A DNA stretch of 18,936 bases from Candidatus Baldrarchaeum yapensis (GTDB lineage: Archaea > Asgardarchaeota > Baldrarchaeia > Baldrarchaeales > Baldrarchaeaceae). Every line of letters begins with the position of its first letter. The stretch's first letter is position 1. The stretch covers positions 1-18,936 of the forward strand of contig JAEOSH010000047.1 of NCBI GenBank assembly GCA_016840465.1. Direction: 5' to 3'. Under the pieces are notes generated by a model. The model did no database searches. It was not told where the DNA came from and was given only the letters and a program-made list of their open reading frames with translations. Made by a program: the position numbers and the translations under genes. This document shows, piece by piece, positions 1 to 7,220 of this stretch.

Positions 1-19
1 AGATGTGTATAAGAGACAG
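1..19 (+). other. Tn5/Nextera mosaic-end adapter (artefact)
   Basis: The first 19 bases are exactly the 19-bp Tn5 mosaic end AGATGTGTATAAGAGACAG that tagmentation (Nextera) libraries carry next to each insert. It sits at the very end of the window, where an untrimmed read would leave it. It is therefore library sequence and not part of the genome. Genomic sequence begins at about base 20. Confidence 0.97.
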
Positions 20-630
20 CCACCCCCACCGCCTCCCCCGGCGTGACGCCCTCCTCGGCCTAGCGAGCAGAAGGGCATTTCTCTCCAGGGTCTCCTCCAC
101 GACCCCCTGCCGAAGTACGCGGCGTCCGCGAGGACGACGCTTCCCTCGGGGACGAACTTCAGGAGGGCCCTATAGCCCTGAATGTCGGCGGTGGGGCCGG
201 GGGTTGCGGCCGCCGCCATCACGATGTCGGATCGTATGTCGTAGAGGAAGTGGACCTTGAAGTGGCGGCCTTTTCGGCGGTGAGGAATTCCGATGGAGTC
301 GGCGACCAGGAGGTCGGGGTTTCCGGCGATCTTCGCCGCGACCTCCATTGCCCAGTTTTTGAGGAGTATCCACGCCCTGTGGATAGTTGCGGGGCTGGGC
401 GATGCCCTCACGATGAACGGTGCTATTTCCGCTGTTCTCTTGAACGTTAGGTTGAGGAGGGCCTTTAATGCGCATAGCGCGGCGAGATGCCATGTCTCGT
501 ACTTCAGCGGGCGTCCCCTGCGTTTTCGCCTTGTCAGTTCCCTCGGCGCCATTTGGATTGCTGCATGGATGATAGCTTTAATAGCGTTGCGATCGTATAT
601 TTCCGTGGGTTGGTTTGCGGAGGGTTGCAA
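20..630 (-). pseudogene. Partial DDE transposase (IS4/IS5-like), 3' truncated, one frame break
   Basis: On the minus strand a transposase-like frame runs from a TTG at 630-628, with no in-frame ATG. The frame stays open further upstream to beyond 720. It reads through an RRKRRGRPLKYETWHLAALCA segment and then LVADSIGIPHRRKG, which looks like the first catalytic Asp of an RNase-H-fold transposase (codon 300-298). LADAAYFG gives the likely second Asp (codon 126-124). At a run of five C (103-107 on the plus strand) the frame breaks. A -1 shift after codon 105-103 restores VVEETLERNALLLARPRR, which reads like the normal continuation. The region holding the third acidic residue is cut off by the contig end. 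The DNA is clearly GC-richer than the rest of the window, as expected for a mobile or chimeric segment. The family is assigned from motif appearance only. The break may be decay, programmed frameshifting or an assembly error. Confidence 0.72.
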
Positions 631-631
631 A

Positions 632-661
632 GGTCTATGGGGACGGGCTGCCCCATAGACC
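632..661. repeat. 11-bp perfect inverted repeat at the probable IS edge
   Basis: GGTCTATGGGG at 632-642 is mirrored by CCCCATAGACC at 651-661 around an 8-base spacer. It lies just upstream of the putative TTG start of the transposase, where base composition drops from GC-rich to AT-rich. It may mark the terminal region of the insertion sequence or form a hairpin in its leader. The other IS end is not in the window, so the terminus cannot be confirmed. Confidence 0.6.
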
Positions 662-725
662 CTTCCCTTTACGTTTGTAAAATTATGAAACAGCCTCTCA
701 ACTGACCTAGACCGATATTCGCCCT

Positions 726-1901
726 TTACGGTATGAGGGATCTCAAGGCTAGCGCAAGCACTCTGACCGAGGTCATTCCCCTTAATATCACTTCCCGTTG
801 GAAGTCCATATCACCGTACCTCTCTAGCAACGCATCGACATGAAAGAACTCCATGTTCTTAAACAAATTATCGAGAATCTTGTCCGTCAACGCATTAAGC
901 AAAAATCTCACCATTTTCATTGCAGAAAATTCGCGTCCTAAGACCCTCCTCCAAGTTGCATCATACGATAACAGTACCCTCGGGTCTGTAGCATTTTTCT
1001 CCAAAAATCCCGCAACAGTCCTACCAGCAATTCTAGCACATATGCCCCCTAAAATAACCCCGCCTCCCGTTGTTGGCTTTACGTGACCCGCCGTATCTCC
1101 CACAATTATAACACCTCCTCGAACACATCTCCGCACAGGACCAGATGTTATAACTCTACCTCCCATCTTCCTCAAAATTTTGAATCTTGATCCCCTAAAT
1201 CTCCTAATTAAGAATTTTTTAAGTCTTTTCCTGGGAAAATTATAAGCTGCAACACCTACACGTACGGTATCACTTTTAAGCGGTATTACCCATGCGAAGA
1301 AACCCGGTGCGACTCTTCTGCCAAAGTGTAACTCCACAGTGTCAATATTGGCATCGCCTCCCTCAATATCATGCTGTACTGCGGGCAATCGAACTCTGGG
1401 AACAGCAAACCCCAATCTCCGACTCAACCTACATGAAACCCCCTCCGCAATAACGACACATTTTGCTTCGGCCTCAATCACGCCTCGAGTACTCTTAAAT
1501 GATACTCGAATGCGTCCCTGATTCGATGTCCTAACATCAGTTACTTTGTGCTCAGTTAATACCGTAACCCCTTTCTTTTCAGCAAGATCTGCTAGGTATC
1601 TATCGAACAGTTCTCTATCGATGACGTATGCTTGCGTTTCTCCTCTCCCTATGTCGAATCGATAACCCGAGGGCGAAACAAATGTCGCACACAGAATTTT
1701 ATCATTAATGATGACCTTAGAAGGAACTCTTATACCTAGTCTCCTTAGCCCCTTAACACTTACAAGGCCCGCACAATGAGAGGGCCTTCCGATAGATTTA
1801 TGCTCCTCTAGGACGACTACTTCAAAGCCCGCACTTGCAACCTCATATGCCGTAAGAAGTCCGGCGGGGCCGCCACCCACAACTATAACGTCGGCTCTCA
1901 T
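726..1901 (-). CDS. Geranylgeranyl reductase family FAD-dependent oxidoreductase
   Basis: A 391-residue flavoprotein of the geranylgeranyl reductase family. In archaea the best known members saturate the isoprenoid chains of membrane lipids (digeranylgeranylglycerophospholipid reductase), using FAD at the membrane surface. The N-terminus has the Rossmann dinucleotide motif VIVVGGGPAG (residues 5-14), followed by a RPSHCAGLVS segment at about 39-48 typical of the family. GFFAWVIP at about 201-208 matches the family's YxWxFP-like substrate-pocket segment. GDTAGHVKPTTGGG at about 268-281 is the second FAD-binding motif. I chose the ATG at 1901 because it places the FAD motif at the usual distance from the start; ATGs at 1913 and 1940 are possible but would overlap or abut the divergent pth2 gene. 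Archaeal genomes often carry several paralogues, so the exact substrate (phospholipid, menaquinone side chain or other prenyl group) is unresolved. Confidence 0.88.
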   Translation of the reverse strand: MRADVIVVGGGPAGLLTAYEVASAGFEVVVLEEHKSIGRPSHCAGLVSVKGLRRLGIRVPSKVIINDKILCATFVSPSGYRFDIGRGETQAYVIDRELFDRYLADLAEKKGVTVLTEHKVTDVRTSNQGRIRVSFKSTRGVIEAEAKCVVIAEGVSCRLSRRLGFAVPRVRLPAVQHDIEGGDANIDTVELHFGRRVAPGFFAWVIPLKSDTVRVGVAAYNFPRKRLKKFLIRRFRGSRFKILRKMGGRVITSGPVRRCVRGGVIIVGDTAGHVKPTTGGGVILGGICARIAGRTVAGFLEKNATDPRVLLSYDATWRRVLGREFSAMKMVRFLLNALTDKILDNLFKNMEFFHVDALLERYGDMDFQREVILRGMTSVRVLALALRSLIP

Positions 1902-1923
1902 ACAACGCACCATGGTGGTATGA

Positions 1924-2283
1924 ATGCCAGTGGAGTACAAGCAAGTAATCGTTGTGCGGACGGATATAAAAATGAGTAAGGGGAAGTTGGCGGCGCAAGT
2001 GGCACACGCTAGCGTGACCGCGGCCGAAGTTGCTAGGATCAGATATCATGAATGGTGGAATGCTTGGTTCCTGCAAGGGCAAAAGAAGGTCGTTCTCAAA
2101 GTTAAAAGTCTTGACGAGTTGATAAAAATAAAGGAGGAAGCTGAGCGAGAAAAACTGCCAGTTGCCATGATACAGGACCGCGGCCTGACAGAGTTACCCC
2201 CAGGTACCATAACGGCTCTTGGAATAGGTCCAGCTCCAAGTGAACGTATAGATAAAATAACGGGCCCTCTTCCACTACTCTAG
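1924..2283 (+). CDS. pth2: Peptidyl-tRNA hydrolase, archaeal/eukaryotic type (Pth2)
   Basis: A 119-residue protein covering a complete Pth2 domain, the usual family length. Pth2 cleaves the ester bond of peptidyl-tRNAs released prematurely from ribosomes, recycling tRNA in the cytoplasm. The N-terminal segment KQVIVVRTDIKMSKGKLAAQ, followed by VAHAS, is the family's signature strand and helix containing the catalytic-site Lys and His region. MIQDRGLTELPPGT and TALGIGPAP match the C-terminal conserved blocks. The start is the ATG at 1924; an in-frame GTG two codons later is possible. The next gene, truD, begins 12 bases downstream on the same strand, so the two probably form a tRNA-quality and modification operon. 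The gene starts only 22 bases from the divergent reductase start, so its promoter must lie inside that gene's 5' coding sequence. Confidence 0.95.
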   Translation: MPVEYKQVIVVRTDIKMSKGKLAAQVAHASVTAAEVARIRYHEWWNAWFLQGQKKVVLKVKSLDELIKIKEEAEREKLPVAMIQDRGLTELPPGTITALGIGPAPSERIDKITGPLPLL

Positions 2284-2295
2284 AGGCTGATATCT

Positions 2296-3663
2296 GTGAA
2301 GATACCGCAAATAGACTTAGAAATGGGAATGGAGTGCTACCTTACCCGCACTCCAGGAATAGATGGGCAGATAAGAGCGAGAATTGAGGACTTCATAGTT
2401 GAGGAGATAGGGGAAGACGGCAGGATCTTTGAGGTAGGAGGAAGTTACGGTGTAAACACAGAAAAGAGAAGCAGATACCTTACATTTTTATTAGAAAAAC
2501 ATGATTGGGATACCTTCATTCTCCTAGACTTTATGTCCAGGGAGTTGAAAATAGAACCGGATAGGTTCTCGCTGGGCGGCATAAAGGACAAAAGGGCTAT
2601 CACCATACAGAGAGTGAGTGTATGGGGAGTCGAACCCGAGGCTATCATGTCACTGAGAATACCACGCGTTTTCATAAGGGGAATTTGGTACTCGGACGAG
2701 AAAATAGAGCCAGCCAAAATCTTGGGGAATAGATTTCGAATAAAAATCAGAGACGCACGATATCGCGGTAATGATCTCCTTCGAGTTATTAACGATGCGT
2801 ATATAGAATTGTTAGAGTACGGAGGCGCTCCTAACTTCTACGGATACCAGAGATTCGGGACTATTCGCCCAATAAACCACAAAATTGGAAGGAAGTTAAT
2901 AGAAGGCGACATCAAAGGGGCAGTTTTATCATTTCTGACAGAAACATCTGAATATGAAGACGAAGAGTCCAAAAACGTGCGCCTCAGCATGCTTGCAACA
3001 TCGAATTTCGATAAACTATTGAACAGGATTCCAAAGTCAATGTACTATGAAAGACTCGTGGTAAGGGTCTTAGCGAGAAGGCCGGGAGCTTACGTGACAG
3101 CGTTGAGGTCTTTGCCGCTAAATGTACGGAGAATGTTTATAGCCGCTTTTGCTTCCCGGATTTTCAATAAAATAATAAGCAGGCGAATAAAGAACGGGAC
3201 AATAACTCAAGTTCTAACGGGGGATCTTGTTACAGAGATAAAGGACGAATATGGAACAACATTTGGGAAGATAATAGTAGCATCGGAATCTAATAGAAAA
3301 GAGTTGCAAGAACTGGTGGATCGTGGATCCGCTATGATACTTCTCCCTGTAGTGGGATATAAAGTGCCAGGTGACTTAAAAAAGCTTGGCGAGTCTGGTG
3401 AAGTAATACGAGAGGTGCTTGATGAAGAGGGAGTATCTCCAGAGCAATTCAAACTGAGAACATTAAAGGAATTGAGCTTTGAAGGTCACTTGAGAGCGGC
3501 AATTGCACGCATCACACGATTTGACAAAAAACTCGTTCTCAGAGACGAAGACCCGAAGGAAAACACAATACACATTCAATTTTGTTTGCCAAGAGGGTCC
3601 TTCGCAACGGTTGTGTTAAGAGAGTTCATGAAACCCGAGGACCCCATAAGAGCGGGATTCTAG
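2296..3663 (+). CDS. truD: tRNA pseudouridine synthase D (TruD)
   Basis: A 455-residue TruD-family pseudouridine synthase, which isomerises U to pseudouridine at position 13 of tRNA (family knowledge). The FSLGGIKDKRAITIQRVSVW block (residues 91-110) carries the catalytic Asp in KDK, predicted as D98. NFYGYQRFG at 180-188 is the second conserved motif. About 200-390 correspond to the family-specific TRUD insertion. The C-terminal LPRGSFATVVLREFMK completes the catalytic core. The length is normal for archaeal members. The start is GTG at 2296, preceded by AGAGG at about 2282-2287. It lies 12 bases after pth2, consistent with co-transcription. Its TAG stop shares the CTAG at 3660-3663 with the stop of the convergent eS1 gene. 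Confidence 0.94.
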   Translation: MKIPQIDLEMGMECYLTRTPGIDGQIRARIEDFIVEEIGEDGRIFEVGGSYGVNTEKRSRYLTFLLEKHDWDTFILLDFMSRELKIEPDRFSLGGIKDKRAITIQRVSVWGVEPEAIMSLRIPRVFIRGIWYSDEKIEPAKILGNRFRIKIRDARYRGNDLLRVINDAYIELLEYGGAPNFYGYQRFGTIRPINHKIGRKLIEGDIKGAVLSFLTETSEYEDEESKNVRLSMLATSNFDKLLNRIPKSMYYERLVVRVLARRPGAYVTALRSLPLNVRRMFIAAFASRIFNKIISRRIKNGTITQVLTGDLVTEIKDEYGTTFGKIIVASESNRKELQELVDRGSAMILLPVVGYKVPGDLKKLGESGEVIREVLDEEGVSPEQFKLRTLKELSFEGHLRAAIARITRFDKKLVLRDEDPKENTIHIQFCLPRGSFATVVLREFMKPEDPIRAGF

Positions 3664-4343
3664 GAGGACTTTTCCGTCGACGACGATGCAGTGGCCACTG
3701 CAGCGGTAGTTTCCTGTACTGCAGCGATTTCAGATAGTTCCTTCTCAAGGGCCTCCGGTGGGACCTCCAGAACCTCTGTCTTCCAAACATCACACTTACG
3801 TAGTGGCATTATTTTCTTGGCAAGATTGTATATCTCAGATCCTATCTTTCCGAGCACACATTCTTGCACAAAGTCCTTAAAGTTGAGTTCTTTGGCTCTC
3901 TTTTCTATGACTTCCTGCATAATTTTCCTGATTGCATACTTTTGACTTGTCTTTGCTCTGCTTACGGTAAATGCAACACACGATGTTTTGACGCGGTAAC
4001 CGTCCTTCGTTCGGACAAAGAATATTCCCTCGACTTTTGAAGTCTTTCTCCTAATGAGACTACGTAAATAGTCACGTGCCCATTCATGCCCTTTAAACCT
4101 TGTGTAAGCATTTTCTCCCTCGATCTTTATTATCTGAAAACGCAAAAGCACATGTATCTGATTGAAATCTCCGGTTATGTCATATAACGTGGTCTCAATG
4201 ACCCTGCCCAGAAGCTTTTGAGGGTCATCCGCCGGAGTAACGCCGATTTCCTTATTTCCGAAATATGGTGGTGCATATACAACGTACCACTTCTTAAACT
4301 TCCACTTGTCCACGGCTCTTGACCTTTTACTCGACTGAGACAT
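3660..4343 (-). CDS. rps3ae: 30S ribosomal protein eS1 (S3Ae)
   Basis: A 227-residue small-subunit ribosomal protein of the eS1/S3Ae family, found in archaea and eukaryotes and located on the 30S platform near the mRNA exit. Recognisable blocks are the basic N-terminus followed by DKWKFKKWYVVYAPPYFGN, then KLLGRVIETTLYDITGDF, RFKGHEWARDYLRSLIRRKT and SRAKTSQKYAIRKIMQEVI. The C-terminal tail is low-complexity and rich in Ala, Thr and Ser (about 208-227), as in several archaeal orthologues. It is the last gene of the minus-strand uS15-RecJ-Pcc1-eS1 cluster but is separated from Pcc1 by 75 bases. That gap holds a good TATA element, so it likely has its own promoter. CGAGGGAAG upstream of the ATG can serve as the ribosome-binding site. 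Confidence 0.95.
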   Translation of the reverse strand: MSQSSKRSRAVDKWKFKKWYVVYAPPYFGNKEIGVTPADDPQKLLGRVIETTLYDITGDFNQIHVLLRFQIIKIEGENAYTRFKGHEWARDYLRSLIRRKTSKVEGIFFVRTKDGYRVKTSCVAFTVSRAKTSQKYAIRKIMQEVIEKRAKELNFKDFVQECVLGKIGSEIYNLAKKIMPLRKCDVWKTEVLEVPPEALEKELSEIAAVQETTAAVATASSSTEKSS

Positions 4344-4390
4344 GCTCTTCCCTCGGATTACTTATGTGATTACCTCACAATACGAGGATC

Positions 4391-4405
4391 AATAAAAACC
4401 TTTCC
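4391..4405 (-). promoter_or_regulatory. Predicted promoter of eS1 (BRE/TATA)
   Basis: The minus strand reads GGAAAGGTTTTTATT, a purine-rich BRE followed by a T/A-rich TATA box. Transcription would start near 4368, about 25 bases before the eS1 ATG at 4343, leaving room for the GAGGGAAG ribosome-binding site. This suggests the ribosomal gene can be expressed separately from the upstream DHH-Pcc1 genes. Pattern match only. Confidence 0.5.
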
Positions 4406-4418
4406 TTCACGAACACGA

Positions 4419-4679
4419 TCAAGATTTGTGCCTCTTCAAACGGTACACGTCGTTTATCAACTGCGTGCTCACAACAAGGTCATCTATTGTAGATATCAAT
4501 GTATCCACACGGGCGGTACTCTCAACCTCTGTAATGACAACATCGCCCTCGGCCCTCGTCTCTATGTCAATGCCCTCCGGCGCAAACCTGTTCTCCACCG
4601 ATAATACCTTCTCCAATATCTTAGCATGCTTCTCGTTCTCCGCAAAATATTTGACAAGCACCCGAATCTTAACCGGCAT
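4419..4679 (-). CDS. pcc1: KEOPS complex subunit Pcc1
   Basis: An 86-residue protein with the small Pcc1 fold. The N-terminal strand is KIRVLVKYFAENEKHAKILEKV. A middle hairpin contains GDVVITEVES, and the closing helix is ARVDTLISTIDDLVVSTQLINDV. Pcc1 dimerises and docks onto Kae1 in KEOPS, which makes the N6-threonylcarbamoyl modification (t6A) of tRNA position 37. The length is typical. It overlaps the 3' end of the upstream DHH gene by 11 bases, and GGAGGGGG just upstream of its ATG is a strong ribosome-binding site, so the two are co-transcribed. The position between a RecJ-like gene and eS1 matches a recurring archaeal neighbourhood, which supports the assignment of a short divergent sequence. 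Confidence 0.82.
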   Translation of the reverse strand: MPVKIRVLVKYFAENEKHAKILEKVLSVENRFAPEGIDIETRAEGDVVITEVESTARVDTLISTIDDLVVSTQLINDVYRLKRHKS

Positions 4680-6156
4680 TTGACCCCCTCCTCATGGAAC
4701 CTACAATCCTGTCTACTGTCCTCAAAAACTCCTCTTCCTTACCTCTGGGTATTTGGCCGCCTGCAGCGATATCATGCCCCCCGGCGATACCATCCAGCCC
4801 CAACTCCTCAATTGCCCTCCTTAGCGCTGCACCCAGATCTACACCCTCCTGGACAACCTTCTCAGTAGTCCTCGCCGAAATCTTCACTTTATCAGGGAAA
4901 TCCTTCAAGTACGCAAGACCCAAGACAGGTTTATCTCCATTAACGATTCTCGTGGACAGTGCCAAGGAGATAACTGTCCCTATCATTCGATCATCGATAA
5001 AGTCTCCTCCATGTACGTATCTTATGTTCTCCATCTCGACAACAGCGGTAGACTTGTTCCTCAGGAGCCAATTGACATATCGCGCAAGGTTCTCACGATA
5101 CTTGCCCATAATATCCATTGCCCTCTTGAAGAACTCTCCTCGATCTCCCATGCACACGATCACGCCGATCGTGGGATATCCCATTCTTCCGCATGCATTG
5201 AGCAACGATGCATACTCCCTTGCATCCCTCAGTGGGGATCCCCTCTTCTCATGCGGAAATGTGTAAACTATGCCAACGATGCTCTCCGCCTCCGCAGAAC
5301 TCAGACCGGACATTATCATGTGGTTCACAAGCCCCGAAACAAACGCCCTCTTCTCCTCCTCTGACAAATCAGAAAGCGTCCTCCATCTACCGTTCGAATC
5401 CTTTATGTTTATTCCGACAACACGCCTCACAAAATTGAGGCACGCCATGCGATCCCCTGTAAGCCCCGGTATAAAGGGATCGGTGGTGTACTCCAGTGCC
5501 ACGTGAATCGGGCGCGTCTCCCTTCCAAATAACTTTATGTCCTTACGAACCTCAATGTACCCCCTCCGCACCCCCTCTTCCACGAAGACGTCATTGAGAC
5601 CCACAAGTGCGCCATCCTCCCCCTTATCTTGCCTGTCCCCTATTGCCCCCACAACCGCTAACGGGCACAGATCTATATTGCTCTCATCCAGCATATACGC
5701 AACCGAGAAGACAACCGAAGAACTACTCGCCTCCCGCGCGCCGTCTATACCGAATAAATGAGGATTCAAGTGTATCACATTATCGCCACCGCTGGCACTG
5801 GGCGGGTGATGATCCAGTACAACTATCTTTTTCTTTTCCGATAACGCTTTTATTATCAGATCGAGCTGCCCACTGCCCAGATCCGTGAACACATAAAAAT
5901 CGTAGTCTTCCGATTTTAACCTCGAAATGTCATCCACAGTTAGTTGTCTGAGCACACTCAAATGATAAATGGCATCTTTCCTGTTTAAAACCGAACATAT
6001 GACCCCAGCCGAGGTCAAACCGTCCGCATCAAGGTGTGAAATTATTCTTATTGCACCATCACCGATAATTTCCTCGAGTCTCCCCGCTACCTCCTCCGCC
6101 TCCTCAAGAAACCTCCTATACCTCTCCTCTAAATCTTCAAGGGAAAAGGAATGCAT
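4669..6156 (-). CDS. RecJ-like DHH family phosphoesterase (GAN-type)
   Basis: A 495-residue single-strand-specific nuclease or phosphoesterase candidate of the DHH/DHHA1 superfamily. HLDADG (residues 41-46), TDLGSG (91-96) and VLDHH (113-117) are the metal-binding motifs. GGHDIAAGG near 459-467 is the DHHA1 substrate-binding motif, so the active site looks intact. A coiled, acidic helix precedes the DHH domain. Archaeal proteins of this type include GAN, which binds the GINS replication complex and acts on single-stranded DNA from its 5' end; others act on RNA. The gene lies 10 bases after uS15 and overlaps pcc1, as often seen in archaea. I prefer the ATG at 6156, which has GGTG five bases upstream, over the GTG at 6162. 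Which substrate this member prefers cannot be told from sequence. Confidence 0.88.
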   Translation of the reverse strand: MHSFSLEDLEERYRRFLEEAEEVAGRLEEIIGDGAIRIISHLDADGLTSAGVICSVLNRKDAIYHLSVLRQLTVDDISRLKSEDYDFYVFTDLGSGQLDLIIKALSEKKKIVVLDHHPPSASGGDNVIHLNPHLFGIDGAREASSSSVVFSVAYMLDESNIDLCPLAVVGAIGDRQDKGEDGALVGLNDVFVEEGVRRGYIEVRKDIKLFGRETRPIHVALEYTTDPFIPGLTGDRMACLNFVRRVVGINIKDSNGRWRTLSDLSEEEKRAFVSGLVNHMIMSGLSSAEAESIVGIVYTFPHEKRGSPLRDAREYASLLNACGRMGYPTIGVIVCMGDRGEFFKRAMDIMGKYRENLARYVNWLLRNKSTAVVEMENIRYVHGGDFIDDRMIGTVISLALSTRIVNGDKPVLGLAYLKDFPDKVKISARTTEKVVQEGVDLGAALRRAIEELGLDGIAGGHDIAAGGQIPRGKEEEFLRTVDRIVGSMRRGSNAG

Positions 6157-6166
6157 TTCCACACCA

Positions 6167-6616
6167 TCAGATAAGCCGCACCTTCTCGGGCTCGTACTTC
6201 CAGTCCGATGGGAGCTTTCCTACCCTCTTGTAGTACTTCACAAGCCTGTGTATCTTGCTCTCTATCAACTGTAACCCTCTACGTGAATGAATGTCCTTCG
6301 GATGTTCCTCGAGGTGCATTCTGAGGTTAACAGCACGTCTGATCAAATTCTGAAGGTCCTCCGGTATCTCTGGCGCTAGTCCATGCTCACGTAGTATCTG
6401 TGTTATTTTCTTACCGGTTATCTGCTTAACGAGCGGTATCCCATATTGATCTCTCAGAATTATACCTATCATGCTCGGAGGATGACCCTCCTTCGCTAAC
6501 TTTACTACCAGCGCTTCCACTTCCTCAGGTGTATATCTGACCCACTCTGGAGGGGTCTTCCTAGGTGGTCTCGTCGAACCTGATTTTCCTTTCCTCCTTG
6601 CATGCATTCGTGCCAT
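6167..6616 (-). CDS. rps15: 30S ribosomal protein uS15
   Basis: A 149-residue archaeal-type uS15, longer than the bacterial protein because of its N-terminal extension. It begins [14 protein letters not shown], the near-invariant archaeal start. The [20 protein letters not shown] extension is followed by the S15 core with [20 protein letters not shown], which contacts 16S rRNA, and ends in [15 protein letters not shown]. The ATG at 6616 is chosen because upstream in-frame residues do not resemble the family and GGGAGTGGTG precedes it. It lies 67 bases downstream of tRNA-Asp on the same strand and leads into the RecJ-like gene 10 bases later, so a tRNA-uS15-nuclease-Pcc1 transcript is plausible. 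Confidence 0.96.
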   Translation of the reverse strand: MARMHARRKGKSGSTRPPRKTPPEWVRYTPEEVEALVVKLAKEGHPPSMIGIILRDQYGIPLVKQITGKKITQILREHGLAPEIPEDLQNLIRRAVNLRMHLEEHPKDIHSRRGLQLIESKIHRLVKYYKRVGKLPSDWKYEPEKVRLI

Positions 6617-6683
6617 GAAGCACCACTCCCGATGATCCAGACTTCTGTGAAATTTCCTCCGAGAACGAAACAATATATTGAAA

Positions 6684-6760
6684 TGGCGCCCCGGCCGGGA
6701 TTTGAACCCGGGTCGCGGGCTCGACAGGCCCGCATGCTAACCGGGCTACACCACCGGGGC
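6684..6760 (-). tRNA. trnD: tRNA-Asp (GTC)
   Basis: The minus strand folds into a complete cloverleaf. The acceptor stem is GCCCCGG/CCGGGGC. The D arm starts GTGTAGCCCGGTTAGC. The anticodon stem GCGGGC/GCCCGC closes loop CTGTCGA, giving anticodon GTC. The T arm is ACCCGGGTTCAAATCCCGG. The discriminator is G, as expected for tRNA-Asp, and the CCA end is encoded at 6686-6684. No intron is needed to fold it. It sits 67 bases upstream of uS15. Confidence 0.97.
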
Positions 6761-6780
6761 AAAACCTACCATTTCCGGCC

Positions 6781-6796
6781 CCGATGTTTTTATCGG
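6781..6796 (-). promoter_or_regulatory. Promoter of tRNA-Asp, embedded in a palindrome
   Basis: The minus strand reads CCGATAAAAACATCGG. TATAA-like ATAAAAA is centred about 29 bases upstream of the tRNA-Asp 5' end at 6760, the distance expected for an archaeal tRNA promoter. The TATA is flanked by the perfect arms CCGAT (6781-6785) and ATCGG (6792-6796). Confidence 0.55.
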
Positions 6797-6802
6797 CGTG
6801 CT

Positions 6803-6827
6803 GGTGGAGGACCCTTTTAACTCCACC
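6803..6827. repeat. 7-bp inverted repeat upstream of the tRNA-Asp promoter
   Basis: GGTGGAG at 6803-6809 and CTCCACC at 6821-6827 form perfect arms around an 11-base A/T-rich spacer. It lies directly upstream of the tRNA-Asp TATA element, so it could be an operator or activator site for the tRNA-uS15 transcript. It could equally be a chance palindrome. Confidence 0.35.
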
Positions 6828-7220
6828 TTTAACTATACCACTTTCTATCCTTTAAGTACTTTTCTGAGGAGGACTCATACTTCCGATAGGGGGCCAGATA
6901 CCAATACATTCATCCCTTTAAGGGCATATAACTGAGGCGAGTTTTACTGGCGAAGGTGCGATTGATACCGCAACTGGTGATGAAACAAACCGACCGCGTT
7001 AGCATAGCAATTTTTCATAGTGGGCATAGTAATAATTTTATGAAAGACTAACAGCATTTGTGGTTGCGCCGTTAGGTTTGCTTTAATAACAGAATTTTGA
7101 GGAGAAGCGGGCTCGATCATGTCCTCGACTGCCATCACACCCTTGGTTAAATTAAAAAGTACTATTTGTGTTTCATAATAACTGACACTCGTTCGACACC
7201 ACTTGGGGTTCTCCCCACGC

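Larger units (their letters stand above)
6761..7220. other. 460-bp gene-poor gap between two tRNA genes
   Basis: Apart from the tRNA-Asp promoter and the inverted repeat at 6803-6827, I see no convincing gene here. The only sizeable frame (6944-7138, minus) lacks a ribosome-binding site and reads as low-complexity, non-family sequence. A short hairpin TGGGG-TTCT-CCCCA occupies 7204-7217, three bases before tRNA-Cys. No clear TATA box sits at the canonical distance before tRNA-Cys; the AT-rich TTAAATTAAAAAG at 7145-7157 would give a leader of about 45 bases. Confidence 0.6.

Noticed and set aside
3-260. Plus-strand ORF at the window start
   Set aside because: It begins inside the Tn5 adapter and is the antisense of the transposase frame; composition is Arg/Pro-rich as expected for a GC-rich shadow.
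6944-7138. 64-codon minus-strand ORF between the tRNA genes
   Set aside because: No ribosome-binding site, no family resemblance, and length compatible with chance in AT-rich DNA.
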